Shown piece after piece: positions 1 to 5,008 of a stretch of DNA of 5,008 bases (its first letter is position 1; every line of letters begins with the position of its first letter). Both the position numbers and the translations under genes were made by a program. The stretch is from Parcubacteria group bacterium (GTDB lineage: Bacteria > Patescibacteriota > Minisyncoccia > Phycocordibacterales > UBA12088): positions 1-5,008 of the forward strand of contig JAKFXP010000064.1 in the NCBI GenBank assembly GCA_021731325.1, written 5' to 3'. The notes beneath the pieces were generated by a model that searched no databases, was not told where the DNA came from, and saw only the letters and a list, made by a program, of their open reading frames with translations.

Positions 1-1089
1 AAATCCAGCGGTATTGCCGGGCAAATCACTCTCGGGCACGGGGGCGAATACTCCGCCTCCGGTATCATATTCAATATGATAGGTGATGGTGGTTTGTGCG
101 GGGAGCACGGTATCCGTCGAGAGCATGAGCCAATGGCCGAGGGAAGGGGGGGTAATGAGGATACTCGTCCCGGTTCCCACACTGGCGTACGTACCAAGTG
201 TGTCGGTGAGGACGAGTGCGTCACCTTGCACGTGCGTGTCGGAGGTGGTAGCAAGTTGACTGGCATCGGCAAAACTATCCAAAAACCTATCTCGTATCGG
301 CCATGCGCGCGTGTATATATCGAGCGGAGAGAGGAGATCAATCTTAAAATATATTTCGGTGGTGCTATTTTCCGCCACTGTTGCCGCGGATGGTGAGGGG
401 TTGGGATTGCTGGGTGATACGGTGTACGTTTGTGCTGAAGAGTACCCGGGTTTGGTGACGGTGATGTCGTATCCGGATCCTGCCCAGGCTCCCGGGAATG
501 AGACCGTGCCACTGGCATTGGTAAAGGTGGTAATATCAACCGACGTGGCAACGGACGTATTGACGATGTGCACACTCACGGAGGGTATGGGATCGTTGGA
601 AGCATCGGTCACATTGATACGGAGTACCCCCGCACCAGCTAACGATTCCTGTGATTTAGGGGCAATACTCGTCGTGAGTGAAAACGTTTGGGTCGTACCG
701 CGGTAGGTGTATGAAAGTTCAACCTTTACTCGTTTGTAGTCTGCCGAAAGTGGGTCAGCTGCGCCAAGGCCATCTGCCGGATCGTCGACATATTGAATAA
801 AGGTGCGACGGGTATACGTTACTTTGTCTTGGGTTACTGTATCGTTTTGTAAAATGCTTCCCGGTGGCAATCCACTCACGGTACCAATCGAATCATAGGG
901 TAATGCGCGAATGGTTTCCAGGTGTTCGTTGGCAAGCATGAGTGCGGTTGCGCGCAAGCGATTGCGTGCCGATAGCTCCGAAACCGTATTAAATGCACTA
1001 AAGAGTGCCATAAATACCATATTCATGATGAAAATACCTACAATAATGTCGATGAGTGACATGCCGCGCGTATGATCGATCTGGTCCAT
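1..1089 (-). CDS. Prepilin-like protein with carboxypeptidase-regulatory-like and surface beta-sandwich domains (3' end outside window)
   Basis: This frame is open for 363 codons from ATG at 1089 to the window edge, so the C-terminus is missing. Residues 1-9 form a short leader ending in Arg-Gly. They are followed by M-S-L-I-D and a hydrophobic helix to about residue 33, the layout of a type IV prepilin leader cut after Gly9 by a PilD-type peptidase. Position +5 is Asp where Glu is usual. Residues 34-145 look like a pilin body. Residues 154-225 resemble the carboxypeptidase regulatory-like beta-sandwich (D-x-x-x-x-P-I-P-S-V-S-V, then T-N-A-S-G-T-V-S-F, then G-Y-D-I-T-V-T-K-P-G-Y). A Pro/Ser/Asn-rich linker (225-236) leads to a second beta-rich part (about 250-363) ending in D-L-P-G-N-T-A-G-F, a pattern I associate with CPR surface proteins. 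There are no cysteines. By position and sequence it is likely a minor or tip pilin or pilus-borne adhesin. An in-frame GTG at 1131-1129 would add 14 residues. The shorter start gives a more typical leader. Neither start has a Shine-Dalgarno sequence. Confidence 0.85.
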   Translation of the reverse strand, partial: MDQIDHTRGMSLIDIIVGIFIMNMVFMALFSAFNTVSELSARNRLRATALMLANEHLETIRALPYDSIGTVSGLPPGSILQNDTVTQDKVTYTRRTFIQYVDDPADGLGAADPLSADYKRVKVELSYTYRGTTQTFSLTTSIAPKSQESLAGAGVLRINVTDASNDPIPSVSVHIVNTSVATSVDITTFTNASGTVSFPGAWAGSGYDITVTKPGYSSAQTYTVSPSNPNPSPSAATVAENSTTEIYFKIDLLSPLDIYTRAWPIRDRFLDSFADASQLATTSDTHVQGDALVLTDTLGTYASVGTGTSILITPPSLGHWLMLSTDTVLPAQTTITYHIEYDTGGGVFAPVPESDLPGNTAGF

Positions 1090-1090
1090 G

Positions 1091-1121
1091 CGGTTGTTTT
1101 GAGTGGTACTCGAAACAACCG
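1091..1121 (-). repeat. Hairpin between pilC and the prepilin gene
   Basis: Two 14-base arms (1091-1104 and 1108-1121) are inverted copies with one mismatch and a 3-base loop. On the minus-strand transcript the odd pair is C-A, leaving 9-bp and 4-bp stem parts. On the plus strand it would be a G-U wobble. The stem begins 11 bases after the pilC stop codon and ends one base before the prepilin ATG. It occupies the place where a ribosome binding site would sit. No T-run follows on either strand, so it does not look like an intrinsic terminator. A role in translational coupling, or in RNA processing or stability that adjusts pilin output, is inference. Confidence 0.75.
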
Positions 1122-1132
1122 CGCGAAACACA

Positions 1133-2353
1133 TCAGTTGATACTGGTTGTAATGCTATAGATTGGTGAAATCATGGAAACCGCAAAAAAACCAACCCCTG
1201 CTCCCACAATAAGCATAAGAAAAGGTTCGATAATGGTAGACATGTTTTTGGTCTTTTGCTCAACTTCGCGTTCGTAGTACTCGGCAACCTCTTTGAGCAT
1301 GTCCGGCAACGCACCAGTTTCTTCACCTACCGCAATGAGCTCTCCCACGAGCGGCGGGTATATATCTTCGGCATCCATAAAGACTTGCGCCAATGGCTGA
1401 CCTTTTTGTACGGAATCATGCGCCGCCGCAAGTACTTTTTTGTAATAGCTATTTTGTATCACATCACGCGTGATATCGATTGACGTGAGCATATTGACTC
1501 CCGAGGCGAGGAGTGAGGACAGGGTCCGTCCGGTATGCGCACTGTTGGTTTCTTTCATGAGGGTGCCGATGATGGGAACATGGAGAAACACCATTTCAAA
1601 GACTCTCCTGCCGAGCGGGGTTCGCATACCAAAAATAAAACCGCTAATAGAACCAACGAGTATGAGTAGTGCGGCAAGCGTGTGTTTAACGAGAAAGTCA
1701 CTGATACCCATTACGACGCGGGTAGTAAACGGAAGCTCAACGTTCATGGTGCGAAAGGTGAGGGTAAGGGTGGGGACAATATATATCATCATGAGAGCGC
1801 CCACGATAATGAGCACCGACACAATGACGCCGGGGTATATCATAGCCCCTTTTACTTTTTTCTTGAGCTCATAGCTTTGCTCAAGCTGATTGGCGATGGT
1901 ATGTAGTGTTTCCGAAAGGGTACCCGACTCCTCACCCGCCTGCACCATCGAGGTAACAAGGTGTGAAAATATCTTGGGATATTTGAGCATACCACTTGAG
2001 AGCGACCCCCCTTGTTGTATCTCGGTATTGATACCCTGCACCACCTCCTTCAAGCGGGCTTTTTTTGTTTGGCGGTCAATGACTCCGAGGGCGCGGGAGA
2101 GTGCGAGACCTGCTTTGAGCATCGAGCCGAGGTTGCGGGTAAGGAGAATCACATCATTTTCCTTGACGCGTTTGAAGAACTTAAAAGGGTCAAATGAAAA
2201 TGAAGTCCCGGACCCCCGCACTTCTGCAACCGATACCACCTGACCGCCGTCTTTGCGGATGATATTGTAGACCTCAAACCGGTCTTTTGCTTCCACGGTT
2301 GCTTCGTAGGCGGTTTTATCATCGTGCAGCGCTTTGTATTTGAATGTGGGCAT
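1133..2353 (-). CDS. pilC: Type IV pilus inner-membrane platform protein PilC (type II secretion F family)
   Basis: The 406-residue product has the normal length for PilC/GspF. This inner-membrane protein couples the cytoplasmic ATPase to pilin insertion. It has a short N-terminal cytoplasmic part (M-P-T-F-K-Y-K-A, typical of the family) and two T2SF repeats, at about 66-195 and 269-392. Each repeat carries the family hallmark G-E-E-[ST]-G-x-L, at 140-146 (G-E-E-S-G-T-L) and 343-349 (G-E-E-T-G-A-L). Membrane segments are visible at about 171-194, 224-243 and 374-398. The protein has no cysteine. The start is ATG at 2353, 6 bases after the pilB stop, with no Shine-Dalgarno sequence in the gap, so translation is probably coupled to pilB. 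The stop TGA is at 1135-1133. The neighbouring assembly ATPase and prepilin support a pilus role over a general secretion role, although the family alone does not separate the two. Confidence 0.96.
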   Translation of the reverse strand: MPTFKYKALHDDKTAYEATVEAKDRFEVYNIIRKDGGQVVSVAEVRGSGTSFSFDPFKFFKRVKENDVILLTRNLGSMLKAGLALSRALGVIDRQTKKARLKEVVQGINTEIQQGGSLSSGMLKYPKIFSHLVTSMVQAGEESGTLSETLHTIANQLEQSYELKKKVKGAMIYPGVIVSVLIIVGALMMIYIVPTLTLTFRTMNVELPFTTRVVMGISDFLVKHTLAALLILVGSISGFIFGMRTPLGRRVFEMVFLHVPIIGTLMKETNSAHTGRTLSSLLASGVNMLTSIDITRDVIQNSYYKKVLAAAHDSVQKGQPLAQVFMDAEDIYPPLVGELIAVGEETGALPDMLKEVAEYYEREVEQKTKNMSTIIEPFLMLIVGAGVGFFAVSMISPIYSITTSIN

Positions 2354-2359
2354 GAGGGA

Positions 2360-4111
2360 CTATTCACTAATCACACGGAGCACCTCTTCTACGGTAGTGA
2401 TACCCTGCACGGCTTTAAAGAAGCCATCTTCAGCCATGGTAAGCATGCCTTCTTTTCGAGCTTGAGTCTCTATTTTGTCTGCAGACGCTTGGGTAAGTAT
2501 TAATTCGTTAATGGTAGGTGAGACAAGGAGCACTTCATTAATAACACTGCGACCCTTGTATCCTTCGGGTGACTCGGTTGAAGGGAGGGGACGATAGAGT
2601 TTGAGTTCTTCCAATTTTGTTTCTTTTTTTATGATGCCTTCTTCACGCAGTGCGCGCATGACGCGTTCGAGGTCAATAAATTTGCCGAGCGCAATCGCTT
2701 CTTCTTTGGTGATTGTGTATTCTTCTTTTGAACCAAAGAGGCGACGCACTAAGCGTTGTGCAATGATGACCCGAATTGTTGAGGAGAGGAGGAAGGCCTC
2801 CACCTCCATGTCTACCAACCGAGGCACCGCACCCGCTGCGCTGTTGGTGTGCAGAGTTGAGAGAACGAGGTGTCCCGTCAAGGCCGCATTGACGGCAAGA
2901 GAGGCCGTCTCTGCATCACGGATTTCTCCCACCATGATGACGTCAGGATCTTGGCGCACCAGTGCTCGAAGACCGCGCGCAAAGGTAAAGCCAATCTCGG
3001 GACGTACTTGGGTTTGATTGATACGAGCCATTTGGTACTCGATGGGGTCTTCGACCGTTGAGATGTTGACGTCGGGAGTGTTCAAGAGGTCGAGCACGGT
3101 ATACAGCGTGGTGGTTTTGCCCGACCCGGTAGGACCGGTGGTGAGAATCATGCCGGTAGTTTGCTTCATTGCTTTGTGTACCCGTTCGAGCCCTTCACCA
3201 TGAAAACCAAGCCCTTCCAGTGAAAAGCCGCCACCATTTTCACGCAAAAGACGCATGACGGTTTTTTCACCATAGTAGGTGGGGAGGAGGGAGACACGAA
3301 ACGATACTTTCTCGCTATCAACCGCCATTTTGAACCTACCATCCTGGGGCATACGTTTTTCGTCGAGTTTGAGATTGGAGAGCACTTTGATGCGCGCGGT
3401 GATAGAAGGTCCGGCGTTTTTGGGGAGCTTCATCGCATCGTGCAAGATACCGTCAATACGGTAGCGTACTAACACTTCGTTTTCTTGTGGTTCGATATGA
3501 ATATCAGAAGCATTTTGGATGATTGCGTGTTTGAGGAGTGCGTTGACGACACGCACCACCGGTACATCCTCGGCGAGCTTTTTGAGGTCTGCTTCGGACA
3601 CCCCTTCTTCGCCGTCCTCTGCGAGAATGTTGATTGAAGCGCTCTCGCGTTTGATGAGGTCACCAAACTCATCACGCAGAGTCTTTTGGTACTGCATGAG
3701 ACCATGCTTGATACTCTCGGCGTCGGTAAGGCGGGGGAGGATTTTGAGCCCCACTTTTTTCTTGATGAATTCAATGGAGCGTAAATCTTCTACCTCAAGC
3801 ATCGCAACCTCAAGTTCACGATCGTTTTTTTTGTATGCAATAATGTTGTGGGTGCGCGCAATAGGTTCAGGAATCATCGAAAGTACGTCGTAGGGGATTT
3901 TTTCATCCGCGAGATTGATGAAGGGTACGCCTAATACGTATGCTTGCATACGGCGTAGGTCATCTTCGGAAAGATGACCTTTTGAGACAAGTATCTCTTC
4001 GGGAGAGGTCTTTTTTTCTTCCGCTTCATGTACCGCTTCATCGTATACAGCTCGAGACACCAGGCCTGAGTCTAGGATAAAGTTCTTAAGCTGTGAACTG
4101 GATGTTTTCAC
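2360..4111 (-). CDS. pilB: Type IV pilus assembly ATPase PilB (GspE/PulE family)
   Basis: This 583-residue cytoplasmic hexameric ATPase would power pilus extension. Residues 1-145 form an MshEN/T2SSE N-terminal domain (two helical repeats, then G-V-P-F-I-N-L at 61-67). Residues 185-315 form the N2 domain (A-S-D-I-H-I-E-P at 201-208). The motor domain shows Walker A G-P-T-G-S-G-K-T (326-333), the Asp box S-T-V-E-D-P-I-E-Y (351-359), Walker B with G-E-I-R-D (395-399) and the His box L-T-G-H-L-V-L-S-T-L-H-T-N (411-423). The N-terminal domain and length favour PilB over the retraction ATPase PilT. The two CxxC pairs usually found between the His box and the C-terminus are absent (R-L-F-G-S-K-E at 457-463, S-P-E-G-Y-K-G at 514-520), and there is no cysteine anywhere. 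The canonical c-di-GMP contact residues of MshEN (R-L-G, L-G) are also not evident (Q-L-K at 7-9, S-P at 36-37). The start is GTG at 4111. The frame is open upstream to 4190 but offers no ATG, GTG or TTG there. No Shine-Dalgarno sequence is seen. Confidence 0.96.
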   Translation of the reverse strand: MKTSSSQLKNFILDSGLVSRAVYDEAVHEAEEKKTSPEEILVSKGHLSEDDLRRMQAYVLGVPFINLADEKIPYDVLSMIPEPIARTHNIIAYKKNDRELEVAMLEVEDLRSIEFIKKKVGLKILPRLTDAESIKHGLMQYQKTLRDEFGDLIKRESASINILAEDGEEGVSEADLKKLAEDVPVVRVVNALLKHAIIQNASDIHIEPQENEVLVRYRIDGILHDAMKLPKNAGPSITARIKVLSNLKLDEKRMPQDGRFKMAVDSEKVSFRVSLLPTYYGEKTVMRLLRENGGGFSLEGLGFHGEGLERVHKAMKQTTGMILTTGPTGSGKTTTLYTVLDLLNTPDVNISTVEDPIEYQMARINQTQVRPEIGFTFARGLRALVRQDPDVIMVGEIRDAETASLAVNAALTGHLVLSTLHTNSAAGAVPRLVDMEVEAFLLSSTIRVIIAQRLVRRLFGSKEEYTITKEEAIALGKFIDLERVMRALREEGIIKKETKLEELKLYRPLPSTESPEGYKGRSVINEVLLVSPTINELILTQASADKIETQARKEGMLTMAEDGFFKAVQGITTVEEVLRVISE

Positions 4112-4151
4112 AAGGTACAGCGTGAGGTGATGGAACCCCAGTGGTATATGT

Positions 4152-4160
4152 ATTGTACCA
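4152..4160 (-). promoter_or_regulatory. Candidate extended -10 promoter for the pil operon
   Basis: Read on the minus strand the bases are TGGTACAAT, a TG-N-TACAAT extended -10 element that differs from the consensus hexamer at one base. No good -35 box lies 17 bases upstream. Transcription would begin near 4145, giving a leader of about 34 bases before the pilB GTG at 4111. It competes with the -35/-10 pair just upstream. Confidence 0.4.
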
Positions 4161-4168
4161 ACACCTGC

Positions 4169-4196
4169 TCTATATAGTGACGTTTGTTTTCAACAA
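4169..4196 (-). promoter_or_regulatory. Candidate sigma70-type promoter for the pil operon
   Basis: On the minus strand TTGTTG (4196-4191) is followed after 16 bases by TATAGA (4174-4169). Each box keeps four of six consensus bases. Transcription would begin near 4162, about 50 bases before pilB. This is a moderate match in the right place and orientation, and it could act together with or instead of the extended -10 at 4152-4160. Confidence 0.4.
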
Positions 4197-4224
4197 GTGT
4201 GATGAAGGTATTTTATATAAAGTA

Positions 4225-4293
4225 ATGACTATTCGGATGTTTGACGATACTACAAATAGTACAAGCAACCATCCGCGACACACTGACGCCTAG
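4225..4293 (+). CDS. Doubtful 22-codon micro-ORF
   Basis: ATG at 4225 opens a 22-residue frame rich in Thr, Asn, Asp and His (begins M-T-I-R-M-F-D-D). It ends at TAG 4291-4293, whose last base is the first base of the GTG that starts the next micro-ORF. No convincing Shine-Dalgarno sequence precedes it. It may be a leader peptide, the decayed 5' part of a gene whose 3' part is 4293-4409, or chance. I do not recognise it. Confidence 0.15.
   Translation: MTIRMFDDTTNSTSNHPRHTDA
4234..4275. repeat. Imperfect inverted repeat in the intergenic region
   Basis: The arms 4234-4252 and 4257-4275 are 19 bases each around a CAAA loop, and 14 of 19 positions pair. There is a 6-bp outer stem (CGGATG/CATCCG), a 1x1 mismatch, 3 bp (TTG/CAA), a 4x4 internal loop and a 5-bp inner stem (TACTA/TAGTA). 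No T-run follows on either side, so it is not a plain terminator. It could be an operator for a dimeric regulator, a folded leader RNA, or chance. It lies inside the short reading frame at 4225-4293. Confidence 0.4.
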
Positions 4294-4409
4294 TGATTGG
4301 GCAAGATTCTGAAATAAGCCTCACTGATTTTGTTGAACTCTTGATAGCAATCGGCGTGGTTCCCGAACATACAGCAAGCGCAGCGCGCGTGGCACTTGCG
4401 ACGTTCTAG
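4293..4409 (+). CDS. Possible 38-residue micro-ORF or gene remnant
   Basis: A frame from GTG 4293 to TAG 4407-4409 encodes 38 residues with a protein-like, helix-forming composition: L-T-D-F-V-E-L-L-I-A-I-G-V-V-P-E-H at 10-26, then an Ala-rich stretch to the end. It overlaps the stop of the preceding micro-ORF by one base (TAGTG), as in translationally coupled pairs or a frameshifted gene. The ELLIA...GVVP pattern loosely recalls ELIAY...GYVTP of the 139-residue gene downstream, so a decayed relative is conceivable. There is no Shine-Dalgarno sequence, and the reading frame is short enough to be chance. Confidence 0.2.
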   Translation: MIGQDSEISLTDFVELLIAIGVVPEHTASAARVALATF

Positions 4410-4435
4410 AGGTTTTGGAAAGAGGGTGCACTTCC

Positions 4436-4463
4436 TTGCATCCTACGTGGTGCGTGCTACATT
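4436..4463 (+). promoter_or_regulatory. Candidate promoter of the 139-residue gene
   Basis: TTGCAT (4436-4441) is followed after 16 bases by TACATT (4458-4463). Transcription would begin near 4470, giving a leader of about 43 bases that is T/C-rich before the ribosome binding site. Each box matches the vegetative consensus at four of six positions, and its placement directly ahead of a well-formed gene supports it. Confidence 0.5.
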
Positions 4464-4501
4464 GATGTGTGGAACACTTTTCTTTTCACCCTTGTTACCT
4501 T

Positions 4502-4506
4502 AGGAG
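4502..4506 (+). promoter_or_regulatory. Strong ribosome binding site of the 139-residue gene
   Basis: AGGAG lies 6 bases before the ATG at 4513, a near-ideal Shine-Dalgarno match and spacing. It fixes the start codon over the internal Met23. It contrasts with the pil genes of this window, none of which has such a site. Confidence 0.85.
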
Positions 4507-4512
4507 AACGTC

Positions 4513-4932
4513 ATGTCTAGTTTGTCTACCGGCGATGCCTTTCGCACTGATGTGTTTTCTACAATATGTACTACACCTATGAATCACGACGGATGTATGG
4601 AGTGGCCTGCACAAGCCATCGAGCTCATTGCCTACTGCCTTACCCGTGGGTATGTCACCCCTCGTGAGATTGTTGATGCAGTCACCGACCGCATCAATGC
4701 CCTTGGGCGTGCTGCATATTTAGAATGCCTCAAAGATGAGAAACCGCTCGCGGAGGTTACCTATCCGCACGCACTGGCATTTGCCATCAGTACCAATGCC
4801 ATCTTTCCATTTGAGATACGTGCCCTTCCGTGGCGTATACTGGAAGCACAAAAAGATTTTATCCTCTGGTTTATGCCAAATATGCGTCAGATTCTTACCG
4901 GCGTACCCGTAGAATCCTACCTGTTCTCATGA
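4513..4932 (+). CDS. Hypothetical protein, 139 residues, family not recognised
   Basis: I do not recognise this protein. The strong ribosome binding site, an upstream promoter candidate and an intrinsic terminator 7 bases after the TGA make it a convincing single-gene transcription unit. It has no signal peptide or clear membrane span, so it is probably cytoplasmic. Residues 1-30 look poorly ordered. Residues 32-77 look helical, with E-L-I-A-Y-C-L-T-R-G-Y-V-T-P-R-E-I-V-D-A-V (37-57) suggesting a helix-turn-helix-like or small helical-bundle fold. Residues 99-138 are rich in aromatic and hydrophobic residues, including W107, W119 and the segment F116-I-L-W-F-M121. Four cysteines (19, 28, 42, 72) contrast with none in the three pilus proteins. 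They are too scattered to claim a metal site. It is divergent from pilB and has no evident functional link to it. A lineage-specific regulator or small helical protein is speculation. Confidence 0.8.
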   Translation: MSSLSTGDAFRTDVFSTICTTPMNHDGCMEWPAQAIELIAYCLTRGYVTPREIVDAVTDRINALGRAAYLECLKDEKPLAEVTYPHALAFAISTNAIFPFEIRALPWRILEAQKDFILWFMPNMRQILTGVPVESYLFS

Positions 4933-4938
4933 CAGCTG

Positions 4939-4971
4939 TGCCCCACAAAGATTTTGTGGGGCAGTTTTGTT
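4939..4971 (+). terminator. Intrinsic terminator of the 139-residue gene
   Basis: A perfect 11-bp stem (TGCCCCACAAA at 4939-4949 with TTTGTGGGGCA at 4953-4963) has a 3-base loop (GAT) and is followed by GTTTTGTT. It starts 7 bases after the TGA at 4930-4932. The GC-rich core and T-rich tail fit Rho-independent termination on the plus strand. Confidence 0.9.
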
Positions 4972-4998
4972 GACAGGGTGTGTGAAGCGAGGTACAAT
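4970..4998 (+). promoter_or_regulatory. Near-consensus vegetative promoter for a gene beyond the window
   Basis: TTGACA (4970-4975) is a perfect -35 box. After exactly 17 bases comes TACAAT (4993-4998), one base from the ideal -10. Transcription would begin near 5005 and run out of the window. The -35 box overlaps the end of the preceding terminator tail, so a new plus-strand unit starts directly after the old one ends. It is the best promoter match I found in the window. Confidence 0.85.
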
Positions 4999-5008
4999 CG
5001 TCGTATTC

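Larger units (their letters stand above)
4112..4512. other. Intergenic region between divergently transcribed pilB and the 139-residue gene
   Basis: This 401-base region separates two divergent genes. From the pilB side it holds two candidate minus-strand promoters (4152-4196), an imperfect 19-base-arm inverted repeat (4234-4275), two overlapping short plus-strand reading frames (4225-4293 and 4293-4409), and a candidate plus-strand promoter (4436-4463) with a T- and C-rich leader to the downstream ribosome binding site. I see no tRNA, riboswitch or tandem repeat. Confidence 0.7.

Noticed and set aside
76..706. Plus-strand reading frames at 76-396 and 311-706
   Set aside because: They lie wholly opposite the minus-strand prepilin frame, which has coherent domain structure, and their translations show no domain logic.
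1091..1121. The pilC-prepilin hairpin as an intrinsic terminator
   Set aside because: No T-run follows the stem on either strand, and the next gene starts immediately after it.
1256..3893. Several plus-strand frames of 60-138 codons, and minus-strand frames at 2149-2367 and 3469-3774
   Set aside because: They overlap pilB and pilC, whose motifs are unambiguous. The translations are low-complexity, Ser/Arg-rich shadow products.
4234..4275. The intergenic inverted repeat as an integron attC site
   Set aside because: It lacks the conserved attC end sequences (GTTRRRY / RYYYAAC), and there is no cassette array or integrase in the window.
4360..4370. GTTC-CC-GAAC palindrome that might suggest an SOS-type operator
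   Set aside because: The arm order and the 2-base spacing do not match a known LexA box, and it lies away from the promoter candidates.
4467..4484. GTGT/ACAC mini-stem followed by a T-rich run ahead of the 139-residue gene, as a possible attenuator
   Set aside because: The stem is only 4 bp and the T-run is interrupted, which is too weak for termination.

Overview
The window holds a type IV pilus assembly operon on the minus strand (about positions 4111 to 1), a roughly 400-base intergenic region, and one short plus-strand gene of unknown family with its own promoter, ribosome binding site and terminator. The most likely source is a Patescibacteria/CPR-type bacterium (Parcubacteria-like). 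This is inferred from the compact PilB-PilC-prepilin layout, the near absence of Shine-Dalgarno sequences in the pilus genes, a PilB without the usual zinc-binding cysteines, and a pilin carrying a surface beta-sandwich domain of a kind I associate with that group. Base composition is moderate, near 50% GC by eye. The assignment rests on style and is not proven.

Reading the operon in its direction of transcription: pilB (4111-2360, GTG start) encodes the assembly ATPase. After a 6-base gap, pilC (2353-1133) encodes the inner-membrane platform protein. After a 43-base junction containing a strong hairpin comes a prepilin-like gene (1089 to beyond position 1) whose 3' end is outside the window. 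PilB supplies ATP-driven force, PilC transmits it in the membrane, and the third protein has a prepilin leader followed by a large beta-rich exported region, so it is probably a minor or tip pilin or a pilus-displayed adhesin. The tight spacing suggests one transcript and translational coupling.

The 4112-4512 region contains candidate promoters for pilB on the minus strand, an imperfect inverted repeat (4234-4275), two overlapping micro-ORFs of doubtful reality (4225-4293 and 4293-4409), and a plausible promoter for the plus-strand gene. The plus-strand gene (4513-4932) encodes a 139-residue hypothetical protein with a strong ribosome binding site. It is closed by a clear intrinsic terminator (4939-4971), whose T-tract overlaps the -35 box of a near-perfect vegetative promoter (4970-4998) that reads out of the window into an unseen gene.

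I see no mobile element, CRISPR array, tRNA or rRNA. The features most worth a second look are the composite adhesin-like prepilin, the cysteine-free PilB, the hairpin abutting the prepilin start codon, and the unrecognised 139-residue gene.
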